From Bryobacterales bacterium (GTDB lineage: Bacteria; Acidobacteriota; Terriglobia; Bryobacterales; Bryobacteraceae): DNA of 35,020 nt. This document shows, in pieces, positions 26,420-33,886 of this stretch. Positions within the stretch are counted from its first letter, which is position 1, and every line of letters begins with the position of its first letter. The stretch spans positions 1-35,020 of the forward strand of contig PMOK01000235.1 of NCBI GenBank assembly GCA_003162425.1. Reading direction: 5' to 3'. The position numbers and the translations under genes were made by a program. Below the pieces are notes generated by a model, which worked only from the letters and a program-made list of their open reading frames with translations, was not told the DNA's origin and did not search any database.

Positions 26420-27546
26420 AGTTTGTTGATGAATTCCGCGAACCCGGTGTCATCGGGAAAGCGTCCGGGGAGATCCGCCGCCTGGCTGATCCCAAACGGC
26501 ATTACCGGTTTATGGAAGTCTGCGGCGGCCACACGCACGCCATCTATCGTTTCGGTCTGAAAGACCTGCTTCCATCTAACATCGAGCTGGTGCATGGGCC
26601 CGGCTGCCCAGTCTGCGTACTGCCCATGGGACGGATCGACGACGGTCTTTCCATGGCTCAGGATCCGAACGTCATCTTCACCGCGTTCGGCGACATGATG
26701 CGGGTTCCGGGCACAAACGGCAGCCCACTCGAACACAAGGCGCGCGGCATGGATGTACGGATTATTTATTCCCCCTCCGACGCGCTGAAACTTGCCCAGA
26801 AGAATCCCGACAAGCACGTGATGTTCTTCGCTATCGGCTTTGAGACCACCGCGCCGTCCACGGCCCTCACATTGATACGCGCGAAAGAGCTGGGTCTAAG
26901 CAACTTCTCGGTATTCTCAAATCACGTCACCATCATTCCGGCCATCCGCGCCATCCTGGATTCGCCGGATATGCGCATCGATGCCTTCATCGGCCCAGGA
27001 CACGTCTCCACTGTTATCGGTTGCCGTCCTTACGAATGGATCGCGAAAAATGAAGGCAAGCCGATCGTAGTGTCCGGCTTCGAACCGGTGGATGTTCTGC
27101 AATCCATCGTGATGTTGCTGCAGCAACTCCAGGCCGGCGAGGCGAAAGTGGAAAATCAATACAAGCGCGTGGTCCCGTGGGAGGGCAGCAGGCCCGCTTT
27201 GAGGGCCATGGCCGAAGTATTCGAGCTGCGCCCCTATTTCGAGTGGCGCGGCATGGGATTCATTTCGCAATCTGCTCTGAGCATTCGCGACTCTTACGCG
27301 CAGTGGGACGCCGAGAAACGCTTTCAAGTCCCCGGCGTTCGCGTCACCGATCCTAAGGCGGCTCAGTGCGGCGAAGTTCTCAAAGGAGTGCTTAAGCCGG
27401 TGCAGTGCAAGCTATTCGGAAAGGAATGCACTCCCGAACGTCCGGTGGGTGCGCTGATGGTATCGTCGGAAGGATCCTGCGCTGCTTATTTCAATTATGA
27501 GCATCGAAAGGCGGCCGTTCTCACCAGCATTGGCGCGGCAGTTTAG
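26416..27546 (+). CDS. hypD: HypD Fe(CN)2CO assembly protein
   Basis: A 376-residue HypD, full length. Conserved motifs are CGGHTHAI (C36), GPGCPVCVLP (C64, C67) and GFETTAPSTALTL. The C-terminal cysteine set for the [4Fe-4S] cluster is within CGEVLKGVLKPVQCKLFGKE and SSEGSCAAYFNY. HypD is the redox scaffold on which cyanide and CO are attached to iron, together with HypC and HypE. ATG 26416 is preferred because it overlaps the hypC stop; the frame is open further upstream, inside hypC. It ends just before a palindromic repeat that separates it from hypE. Confidence 0.97.
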   Translation: MKFVDEFREPGVIGKASGEIRRLADPKRHYRFMEVCGGHTHAIYRFGLKDLLPSNIELVHGPGCPVCVLPMGRIDDGLSMAQDPNVIFTAFGDMMRVPGTNGSPLEHKARGMDVRIIYSPSDALKLAQKNPDKHVMFFAIGFETTAPSTALTLIRAKELGLSNFSVFSNHVTIIPAIRAILDSPDMRIDAFIGPGHVSTVIGCRPYEWIAKNEGKPIVVSGFEPVDVLQSIVMLLQQLQAGEAKVENQYKRVVPWEGSRPALRAMAEVFELRPYFEWRGMGFISQSALSIRDSYAQWDAEKRFQVPGVRVTDPKAAQCGEVLKGVLKPVQCKLFGKECTPERPVGALMVSSEGSCAAYFNYEHRKAAVLTSIGAAV

Positions 27547-27549
27547 CAA

Positions 27550-27628
27550 TGTCCCCTTGCTGACGCGCGGGGCTACCTGGCGACGATGCCGCTCCGGCAT
27601 TTTAGCCCCGCACGTGAGTGAGGGGACA
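27550..27628. repeat. REP-like palindromic element between hypD and hypE
   Basis: The arms at 27550-27574 and 27604-27628 are imperfect inverted repeats (about 21 of 25 pairs; ends TGTCCCCT and AGGGGACA, inner CGGGGCT and AGCCCCG). The spacer contains a perfect small hairpin ATGCCG-CTC-CGGCAT at 27586-27600. The element fills almost the whole gap between the two genes. Its right end contains AGGGG, the only plausible Shine-Dalgarno for hypE, so folding could hide the hypE start. There is no T-tract, so it is not a simple terminator. Confidence 0.8.
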
Positions 27629-27636
27629 ATACAAAA

Positions 27637-28677
27637 ATGAGCATCCCACTCCCCAAAATCCGGTTCCGCGATCCGCAAATTGAGATGGCCCACGGCGCTG
27701 GAGGCAAAGCCAGCCGCCGCTTGGTGGAAGGCCTTTTCGCCCCACTGCTATTTGGCTCATCCACTGAACCTTTGGGCGACGCTGCTCACATCAACCTGAA
27801 CGGAACATGCGTCGCCATCACGGCGGATAGCTTTGTGGTGAAGCCCCTTCGATTTCCCGGCGGATCCATCGGCGAACTGGCCGTAAATGGAACAGTGAAC
27901 GACCTCGCGGTCTCCGGCGCGCGCGCTCAGGCGTTGGTGGTGACTTACGTTCTGGAATCCGGACTCCCGACCGAGATCCTGGAAGCCGAAGTTCGTGCCA
28001 TGGCCAAGGCTGCCGAGCGTGCCGGCGTCAGCATCGCCGGTGGCGACACGAAAGTTGTCGAGCATGGCAAGGCCGACCGCATGTACATCACCACCGCCGG
28101 CATCGGCCTTCCGATTCCCGGCATCGCGCTGTCGGCTGCCTCCGTCCGTCCGGGCGACAAGGTTTTGCTCAGCGGACCGATCGGGGATCACGGCATCACC
28201 ATACTGCTGGCGCGCGGTGACTTGGAACTGGAGGCGGACCTCTGTTCCGACACGCGCTCTGTGCTTCCGCTGGTAGAAGCGTTGGCTCGAGCCGCGGCGA
28301 CCGGCATTCGTTGGATGCGCGATCCCACTCGAGGCGGCGTCGCGACTTCACTCAATGAATTGGCGCGCGATTGCGGACTCGGCGTACTGCTCAGCGAGGA
28401 CAAGATCCCAATGCGCGACACCGTGCGCGGCGCTTGTGAACTGCTCGGCCTGGATCCTTTGCACATCGCGAACGAAGGCCAATTCCTGGCGATCATTGCC
28501 GCCGAGCACGCTGATGCTGCGCTGGAAGCGCTCAAAGGCACGCCCGGTGGTCACGAAGCAGTCATCATCGGCGAGATGTGCGAGCAGCCCGCCGGCACGG
28601 TTCTTGGCGCCACCAGCTACGGTGGCACCCGTGTAATCGATATGCTGGTAGGAGATCCGTTGCCGCGCATTTGTTAG
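27637..28677 (+). CDS. hypE: HypE carbamoyl dehydratase
   Basis: A 346-residue HypE. The N-terminus has EMAHGAGGKASRRL, the PurM-like ATP-binding core has the motif GGDTKVVEHGKADRM, and GDHGITILLARG and RDPTRGGVATSLNELA follow. The C-terminus is PRIC, the invariant terminal cysteine that accepts the carbamoyl group from HypF and is dehydrated to thiocyanate, the source of cyanide. All parts are intact. HypF, which should carbamoylate this cysteine, is not encoded in the window. Its start follows the palindromic element, and the next gene begins two bases after the stop. Confidence 0.97.
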   Translation: MSIPLPKIRFRDPQIEMAHGAGGKASRRLVEGLFAPLLFGSSTEPLGDAAHINLNGTCVAITADSFVVKPLRFPGGSIGELAVNGTVNDLAVSGARAQALVVTYVLESGLPTEILEAEVRAMAKAAERAGVSIAGGDTKVVEHGKADRMYITTAGIGLPIPGIALSAASVRPGDKVLLSGPIGDHGITILLARGDLELEADLCSDTRSVLPLVEALARAAATGIRWMRDPTRGGVATSLNELARDCGLGVLLSEDKIPMRDTVRGACELLGLDPLHIANEGQFLAIIAAEHADAALEALKGTPGGHEAVIIGEMCEQPAGTVLGATSYGGTRVIDMLVGDPLPRIC

Positions 28678-28679
28678 AC

Positions 28680-29867
28680 ATGCTCACCAGCGTCTCCACA
28701 CTCGCGAGCCAGGTTGAGGAAGGGCTTCTCGAACGCAACCGCCGCTATGGCGATTTCTTCTCGCGCGAAGCTCCGCGGCTGGCCTCCGCCTGTCGCGACA
28801 TGTCCGATCGTTTTCTCAAGGGCGGGCGGCTGCTGGCTTTTGGCCGCGGACCCTATGCCACCGACGCTCAACACGTTTCGGTGGAATTCGTGCACCCCGT
28901 AATCGTCGGAAAACGCGCTTTACCAGCTCTCGATTTGTCGATACTCTTCGGGCCCTGGCTTCGCGCAATCGTGAAACCGGAAGATATCGTGATGGGCTTT
29001 GGTCCCCCGGAAGGCGACCCGGAAGTGCAGAGCGCGCTGGATGCGGCCGCTGCCGTTCACGCCATGACGTTTGCGTTGCCGGGCGAGCGGGGCTCTTATG
29101 CATGCACGGATCTTGCGATCGATCCCTTCCAACACCAGGAGATGATCGAGATCCTTTATCACACTCTCTGGGAAACCGTGCACGTTTTCTTCGAGCACCG
29201 CGAATTGGGTCACGATGTCGGCGACGCCGGATTTCTCTACCCGTTCCTGGGGCAGCAAAAACAGGAGACCAGCGGCGTGCTAGAGCAAGTGGCCGCGTCC
29301 ATCCGGATGAAAGTTGAAGAAGACGCGAAGCTCCGCGCGCAGGTGGCACGCGAGGAATCCGAACAGATCGCCAACACCGCGCTCGCCATCCACAATCGCC
29401 TCCGCCGTGGAGGAAAATTGATCCTTTTCGGAAACGGCGGCTCAGCAACAGATGCGAATGATTGCGCGCTGGATTGTGTTCTTCCGCCCGCCGGCCTCAA
29501 CCCCGTTCCTGCAATTTCTCTCTCTCTTGAACCTGCCAACATCACAGCTCTCGCGAACGACGTCGGAACGGAAGTGATTTTTCTTCGGCAGCTCATCGCG
29601 CAGGCTCGCCCCGAAGACGTTGCCATCGGGATCTCCACTAGTGGAGGATCGAATAACATCATCATGGCGCTCGAAGAGGCCCGCAAGAGAAATCTGCTGA
29701 CCGTGGCGCTGCTGGGTTACGATGGCGGCGAGATTGTCCGCCGAGGATTAGTTGATTGGCCGCTGGTGGTACGCTCTGACTACATCCCACGCATTCAGGA
29801 AGTGCAAGCCTCCGTGTATCACATCATCCGCCAGCTTCTGGAGATCGCCAGTGATGCCCAAAACTGA
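28680..29867 (+). CDS. Tandem SIS-domain protein in hyp operon
   Basis: A 395-residue protein made of two SIS (sugar isomerase) halves. The N-terminal half has GRGPYATDAQHVSVEF at 55-70. The C-terminal half has GNGGSATDAN at 251-260, the classic GmhA-type phosphosugar-binding loop, followed by STSGGSNNIIMALEEA at 319-334. GmhA enzymes isomerise sedoheptulose 7-phosphate, but they are single-domain tetramers; here the fused, diverged first half suggests a pseudo-dimer with another role. Related SIS genes occur, as I recall, near hyp genes of actinobacterial-type hydrogenases. Position two bases after hypE and 14-base overlap with the next gene argue for a role in maturation, which is inference. 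Confidence 0.85.
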   Translation: MLTSVSTLASQVEEGLLERNRRYGDFFSREAPRLASACRDMSDRFLKGGRLLAFGRGPYATDAQHVSVEFVHPVIVGKRALPALDLSILFGPWLRAIVKPEDIVMGFGPPEGDPEVQSALDAAAAVHAMTFALPGERGSYACTDLAIDPFQHQEMIEILYHTLWETVHVFFEHRELGHDVGDAGFLYPFLGQQKQETSGVLEQVAASIRMKVEEDAKLRAQVAREESEQIANTALAIHNRLRRGGKLILFGNGGSATDANDCALDCVLPPAGLNPVPAISLSLEPANITALANDVGTEVIFLRQLIAQARPEDVAIGISTSGGSNNIIMALEEARKRNLLTVALLGYDGGEIVRRGLVDWPLVVRSDYIPRIQEVQASVYHIIRQLLEIASDAQN

Positions 29868-30114
29868 ACTCTATGGCACGGCGAGCTGTCCTTATACGCG
29901 CGAATTGCGGGAATGGCTGGAGTGGAAGAATCGTGATTTCGATGAGTACGACGTTGAAGTGGATCCCGAAGCTTACGCGCGAATGTCAGCGGCCACCGGC
30001 GGCCAGCGCACGGTTCCTGTGTTGATCGAAGACGGTGAGGTGACCCAGGTGGGCTGGCAAGGGCGTGGATGTATCACCGGCGGATCCCCGCACTCCGGGG
30101 CGCCGCATGCATGA
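29854..30114 (+). CDS. Uxx-star family glutaredoxin-like protein
   Basis: An 86-residue glutaredoxin-like fold starting MPKTELYGTASCPYTRELRE, with cis-Pro segment RTVPVLIEDGEVTQVGW and ending around GRGC. This matches the Uxx-star family, in which some members have selenocysteine where this one has C12 (CPYT). The second thioredoxin-type cysteine is replaced by Thr, so it would work as a monothiol redox protein. ATG 29854 is chosen because it starts the fold; the gene overlaps the SIS gene by 14 bases and hypA by 8. A role in thiol chemistry during cofactor or nickel handling is a guess from position. Confidence 0.8.
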   Translation: MPKTELYGTASCPYTRELREWLEWKNRDFDEYDVEVDPEAYARMSAATGGQRTVPVLIEDGEVTQVGWQGRGCITGGSPHSGAPHA

Positions 30115-30454
30115 ACTTTCCATCTGCTTGAGCATTCTGGATGTGGCCGGAGAAGAAGTGGACCGGCGCGGCAACCCGCAGGTGGAAGCCATCTATTTGC
30201 GGCTTGGTCCGCTCTCGGGTGTCGTCAAGGAGGCGCTTCTCTCTGCCTTTGAACTGGCGCGCGAAGCGACGCCGTTCCGAAGCACCCGCCTTGTCATTGA
30301 GGAAGTTCCCATCGTGGTCTATTGTTCCAAGTGCGACGCGGAGCGCCCGGTCCGCTCTATGCAAGATTTTTCCTGCGCGGAATGCGATACTCCAGCTTCG
30401 AAGTTAATTCACGGCCGCGAACTGGAGCTGGCCGCTCTGGAGCTGATCGAATGA
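30107..30454 (+). CDS. hypA: HypA nickel metallochaperone
   Basis: A 115-residue HypA. The N-terminal MHELSIC gives His2 for nickel binding. The structural zinc site is C73-x2-C76 (YCSKCDAE) and C90-x2-C93 (SCAECD). It takes nickel from HypB and inserts it into the hydrogenase large subunit. ATG 30107 is selected because the Met must be directly before His2; an upstream in-frame start would displace it. It overlaps both neighbours (8 bases before, 4 after), showing tight coupling. Confidence 0.96.
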   Translation: MHELSICLSILDVAGEEVDRRGNPQVEAIYLRLGPLSGVVKEALLSAFELAREATPFRSTRLVIEEVPIVVYCSKCDAERPVRSMQDFSCAECDTPASKLIHGRELELAALELIE

Positions 30455-31116
30455 GCACTCAACCCCGTATCGTGGAAGTCCGGCGCAACATCCTGAAGCA
30501 TAACGACCAGGTGGCTGCCGAGTTGCGCGAGCGCTTCCAAAAGGCTGGTGTGTTCGTGGCCAGCCTGGTCTCAAGCCCCGGGTCCGGCAAAACTGCGTTT
30601 CTCGAAAAGACGCTCACGCTACTCAAGGAAAAAGGCTATCGGCCTGCGGCTGTTGTCGGCGATCTTGCCACCGCGAACGATGCCGAACGTCTGGCTCGCA
30701 GCCAGGCGCCCGTGAAGCAGATCACCACCGGAACGCTCTGCCATCTGGAAGCTGCTATGATTCAGACCGCGATCGAAGGATGGGATATCAGCGAACTGGA
30801 TTTTCTGTTCATTGAAAACGTCGGCAACTTGGTGTGTCCTTCCTCCTACGATCTGGGCGAGAACATCCGGCTGGTGCTGCTATCTGTGACAGAAGGTGAA
30901 GACAAGCCGCTAAAATACCCCACCATTTTCAACAGCGCCGATCTCGCTGTAATCACGAAAATCGATTTAGCGGACGCCGTCGAGTTTGATCGCGACGCTG
31001 CCAGATCGAACATCCAGTCCGTTCGCCCCGGAATGCCCATGCTGGAGCTATCGTCCAAAACCAGCCAAGGCATGGACGCATGGATGGCATTTCTGGCATC
31101 CAAGCGGCCTCGTTAA
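30451..31116 (+). CDS. hypB: HypB GTPase, nickel insertion
   Basis: A 221-residue G-protein. The P-loop is SSPGSGKTAF at about 41-50, the metal site of the G domain is GTLCHLEA (C98, H99), the switch segment is FIENVGNLVCP, and ITKIDLAD is the guanine-specificity motif. It supplies GTP-driven nickel transfer with HypA. It lacks the N-terminal CxxCGC motif of E. coli HypB and the His-rich stretch of rhizobial HypB, so it should not store nickel. It is the last gene of the operon; a 16-base palindrome follows at 31136. Confidence 0.96.
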   Translation: MSTQPRIVEVRRNILKHNDQVAAELRERFQKAGVFVASLVSSPGSGKTAFLEKTLTLLKEKGYRPAAVVGDLATANDAERLARSQAPVKQITTGTLCHLEAAMIQTAIEGWDISELDFLFIENVGNLVCPSSYDLGENIRLVLLSVTEGEDKPLKYPTIFNSADLAVITKIDLADAVEFDRDAARSNIQSVRPGMPMLELSSKTSQGMDAWMAFLASKRPR

Positions 31117-31135
31117 CGTTTAGCAACCGTGACAA

Positions 31136-31151
31136 TGCGTGACATCACGCA
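31136..31151. promoter_or_regulatory. Perfect 7-bp inverted repeat after hypB
   Basis: TGCGTGA-CA-TCACGCA is a perfect palindrome with a two-base centre, between hypB and the Gln-rich gene. The loop is too short and the T-tract missing for a terminator, so an operator for the downstream gene is more likely. It could also be chance. Confidence 0.3.
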
Positions 31152-31195
31152 ACGAAATGCCTGCCCTGGGTTCTAACGTTTGGAGGTAATCATAG

Positions 31196-31378
31196 ATGGA
31201 CACCCAGAAGAAAGACCAAGGAAACCAGGGAGGCCAACCGAACCGGGGCCAGCAGCAACAAGGTAATCAGCCCGGCCATCAGGGAGGCCAACAGGGTCAC
31301 CAGAGTCAGGATCCAAATAAGGGGCAAGAACAGCAAAATCAGCCCCGCAAAGAGCAAGAGCAACAACCGAAGCGCTAG
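31196..31378 (+). CDS. Small Gln/Gly-rich low-complexity protein
   Basis: Sixty residues dominated by Gln, Gly, Asn, Pro, Lys and Glu (for example RGQQQQGNQPGHQGGQQG), with no hydrophobic stretch. The gene is probably real: a strong GGAGGT lies eight bases upstream of ATG 31196, and the composition is consistent across the frame. The protein is predicted to be disordered and soluble. It resembles in style the small hydrophilic stress or desiccation proteins, but no family can be named. It stands alone after the hyp operon, with a palindrome in its leader and a weak hairpin after its stop. Confidence 0.65.
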   Translation: MDTQKKDQGNQGGQPNRGQQQQGNQPGHQGGQQGHQSQDPNKGQEQQNQPRKEQEQQPKR

Positions 31379-31399
31379 CCGGAAGGCACGGCGGCAGGT

Positions 31400-31430
31400 C
31401 GGGTAGTGGGTCAGAGTGGCCTGCTACCCG
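31400..31430 (+). terminator. Weak hairpin after the Gln-rich gene
   Basis: CGGGTAG (31400-31406) pairs perfectly with CTACCCG (31424-31430) around a 17-base loop, 21 bases past the stop. The following TTCCCTCC and AATTATTTG are only mildly T-rich, so termination efficiency is doubtful. Confidence 0.35.
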
Positions 31431-31551
31431 TTCCCTCCACAATTATTTGTTGTTCACAATGACCTCAAAGCGAGCACCCGCAACCTATTACAAGCGATCC
31501 GTGCGATAGAACGCGGATGCCGTGGCGCACGTCCAATCAGTAGGAGCAGTT

Positions 31552-31992
31552 ATGTTGAAGAGATTTGGACTAACGGCATTGATGGCGGGATTACTCACCC
31601 TTTTAGGCCCAGTCGCTGGATTGGCGCAAGGCCACGGCAGCGGTGGTGCACGGGGCGGGGGAGGACACGGATTCTCCGGCGGCGGCCACGCATATTCGGG
31701 GCGCGCGTACTCAGGTGGTGCTCGCGGATATTCCGGCGGTGGCTCTTATGGACGTGGCTACGCCGGTCGCAGCTATGGCGGAGGCGGTTACTACGGTGGA
31801 CGAGGCCACTATGGCGGGCGCGGCTACGGCGGATATTACGGCCGCGGCGGCATTGGCCTTGGGTTCGGGTTTTACGGCGCGCCTTACGCCTATGGATACG
31901 GCTACGCCCCCGGCTATTGCAGCCCGTCCGGCTACTATGATCGGTGGGGCAATTGGATTCCCTATCCGGGCTGCGTCCCTTATCCCTACTGA
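31552..31992 (+). CDS. Secreted Gly/Tyr-rich repeat protein
   Basis: A 146-residue protein with a clear signal peptide (MLKRFGLTALMAGLLTLLGP to AGLAQG), then low-complexity Gly/Tyr/Arg/Ser repeats of the types GGxYSG, GRGYxG and GGYYGGRG. It ends in a more ordered Cys-containing tail with GYCSPSGYYDRWGNWIPYPG. AGGAG lies five bases before ATG 31552. It is probably an exported, surface-associated or matrix protein; function unknown. The last seven bases overlap the 3' end of the convergent symporter gene. Confidence 0.8.
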   Translation: MLKRFGLTALMAGLLTLLGPVAGLAQGHGSGGARGGGGHGFSGGGHAYSGRAYSGGARGYSGGGSYGRGYAGRSYGGGGYYGGRGHYGGRGYGGYYGRGGIGLGFGFYGAPYAYGYGYAPGYCSPSGYYDRWGNWIPYPGCVPYPY

Positions 31993-33677
31993 ACGCTGGT
32001 AGGCGCTTGCACAGATCCTCTCCCGTCGAACGCCCGTGAAACCGCGACACCCACAATGATTACTACGACGCAGCCGACGACGTTGTACCAAAGGAACGAG
32101 ATCTTGGTGAATATGTTGGCGGCGAAGATGGCTGCTTCGCCTGCCAGTACACCGAAAAACGCGCCGTTCGCCCCCACGCTCTTGAAAAAAAACGCCAGCA
32201 CGAACACGCCTAGCAGTCCGCCGTAGAACAGCGATCCTACAATGTTCACCGCTTCGATCAGCGCGCCGAAATTTCTGCCATATTGCGCGAACCCCACCGC
32301 GTACAGGCCCCAAAAAACGGTGGCCCAACGGGACGCCATCAGATAGTGACGGTCGGAAGCATCCTTATTGACATGCCTCCGGTAGATATCGATCACAGTA
32401 ACTGTAGCGAGAGAATTAATCTCGCCCGAAGTCGACGACATGGCCGCTGAGAAGATTACGGCGATAATCAGTCCCACCATACCCGCCGGCAGGTAGCGCG
32501 TCACGAACGAGAGAAAAATGTAGTTGGTATCGTGAAAATCTTTTCCCACTAAGTGCTCGCCCGCGAGGTGCGCATCGTTCAACTCGCGTTGTGCGCTCTG
32601 ATAGCGCTCCACGCTGGCTTGCTTCAAAGCCGGGTCGGCCGACGTCTTCGCTTGCAGATATTGCTCGGCCGCGTCCTTCCTATTCGCGAAGGCCTGTTCG
32701 TACCTTTTTTCGACCGCGGGGTAACGCGGATCGTTCCGGACGCGTGCCAACTCTACGGGTTGAAATAACACCGGCGGACGCTCGAAGATGAAAAAGACAA
32801 ACACCATGGTGCCGATAAAGAGGATGAAGAACTGCATCGGGATCTTCGCCATGGCGTTGAAGATCAGGCTCAGCCGGCTCTGCTCAATCGACTTTCCCGT
32901 AAGGTATCGCTGAACCTGCGATTGATCGCAGCCGAAATAGGCCAACATCAGGAACATGCCGCCGATCAGCCCACTCCAGACGTTGTAGCGGTCGTTCCAA
33001 TCGAAATGAAAGTTGACGGCGTTCAATTTTCCGGCGGCGCCTGCAAGCGAAACCGCGTTTGCGAACGAGACATGGCCGGGAAGCAGATGCACCGCCATCA
33101 CTAACGCCATCACCAGCCCGCACAAAATGAGCATCATTTGTTGTACGTCGGCCCAGGTGACCGCTTTGATGCCGCCGAGCGAGGTGTAAGTCACCACCAG
33201 CGCGCCCATCATCACCGTGGTCAGCCGATCCGGCCATCCGAGAATCACCGAGAGCACCACCGCCGGCGCATAGAGTGACAAGCCCGCCGCCAACCCGCGC
33301 TGGATCAGAAAAATCCCGCTGACTAATGCGCGTGTTTTCGCGTCGAAGCGATGCTCCAGATACTCGTAGGCCGTGTAAACATTGGCGCGATGAAAGATCG
33401 GGACCGCAGTGGCGCAGAGAATCACCATCGCGATAGGGAGTCCAAAATAGAACTGCACGAACCGCATCCCGTCCGTGTAGCTCTGGCCGGTGGTGGAGAT
33501 AAATGTGATGGCGCTGGCTTGCGTCGCCATTATGGAAAGTCCCATGGCGTACCACGGCATGCTCTTGCCGGCCAGCAGATACTTATTGACGGTGGTGCTG
33601 CCGCGTCCGCGATAGAGTCCGTAGCTGACGATGAACGTCAGCCACGTGAACATCACCACCCAGTCGAGCGGTCTCAT
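31986..33677 (-). CDS. Sodium:solute symporter (SSS family)
   Basis: A 563-residue inner-membrane transporter with about 13 helices of the LeuT-like SSS fold. Family motifs are AGKSMPWYAMGLSIMATQAS, FISTTGQSY, the segment AYFGCDQSQVQRYLTGKS at 246-263 and AAMSSTSGEINSLATVTVID at 411-430, which carries sodium-site serines. Residues 300-385 form a hydrophilic, partly coiled-coil insertion (AVEKRYEQAFANRKDAAEQY) not found in classical PutP/SGLT proteins. The substrate cannot be told; sugars or sialic acid-type solutes are common for this branch. ATG 33677 overlaps the stop of the one-helix protein gene upstream (ATGA); an open frame extends to 33761. Confidence 0.92.
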   Translation of the reverse strand: MRPLDWVVMFTWLTFIVSYGLYRGRGSTTVNKYLLAGKSMPWYAMGLSIMATQASAITFISTTGQSYTDGMRFVQFYFGLPIAMVILCATAVPIFHRANVYTAYEYLEHRFDAKTRALVSGIFLIQRGLAAGLSLYAPAVVLSVILGWPDRLTTVMMGALVVTYTSLGGIKAVTWADVQQMMLILCGLVMALVMAVHLLPGHVSFANAVSLAGAAGKLNAVNFHFDWNDRYNVWSGLIGGMFLMLAYFGCDQSQVQRYLTGKSIEQSRLSLIFNAMAKIPMQFFILFIGTMVFVFFIFERPPVLFQPVELARVRNDPRYPAVEKRYEQAFANRKDAAEQYLQAKTSADPALKQASVERYQSAQRELNDAHLAGEHLVGKDFHDTNYIFLSFVTRYLPAGMVGLIIAVIFSAAMSSTSGEINSLATVTVIDIYRRHVNKDASDRHYLMASRWATVFWGLYAVGFAQYGRNFGALIEAVNIVGSLFYGGLLGVFVLAFFFKSVGANGAFFGVLAGEAAIFAANIFTKISFLWYNVVGCVVVIIVGVAVSRAFDGRGSVQAPTSVQ

Positions 33678-33871
33678 GGGGCGTAGGCCCGCGAGAAAGC
33701 ATAGAGAGCCGCGATCACGAAAACCAAGGAGCAGAGCACGAAAATATAAACTCGCCGCCACGTGCCGAGGAATGGCGGCGGTTCATCGATCACGACTTTA
33801 TGGACTGTGTCGGGCGGCTGCGGCAAACCTAAAGCATAACGCGAAAACCGCGCATCCGGACTGGAAGACAT
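33674..33871 (-). CDS. One-helix membrane protein coupled to symporter
   Basis: Sixty-five residues: a Pro-rich cytoplasmic N-terminus (GLPQPPDTVHKVVIDEPPPF) and a single C-terminal membrane helix (VYIFVLCSLVFVIAALYAF). Its stop overlaps the symporter start by four bases, so the two are made together. It is therefore likely to be a small accessory subunit or stabiliser of the symporter, which is inference. The start at ATG 33871 is the best in-frame Met before the conserved-looking part, but has no clear ribosome binding site; the frame is open to 33955. Confidence 0.65.
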   Translation of the reverse strand: MSSSPDARFSRYALGLPQPPDTVHKVVIDEPPPFLGTWRRVYIFVLCSLVFVIAALYAFSRAYAP

Positions 33872-33886
33872 GCGAAAGTAAGTTCG

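Noticed and set aside
29888..29892. Uxx-star protein as a selenoprotein
   Set aside because: The active-site codon is TGT (Cys), not TGA, so this copy is the cysteine form.
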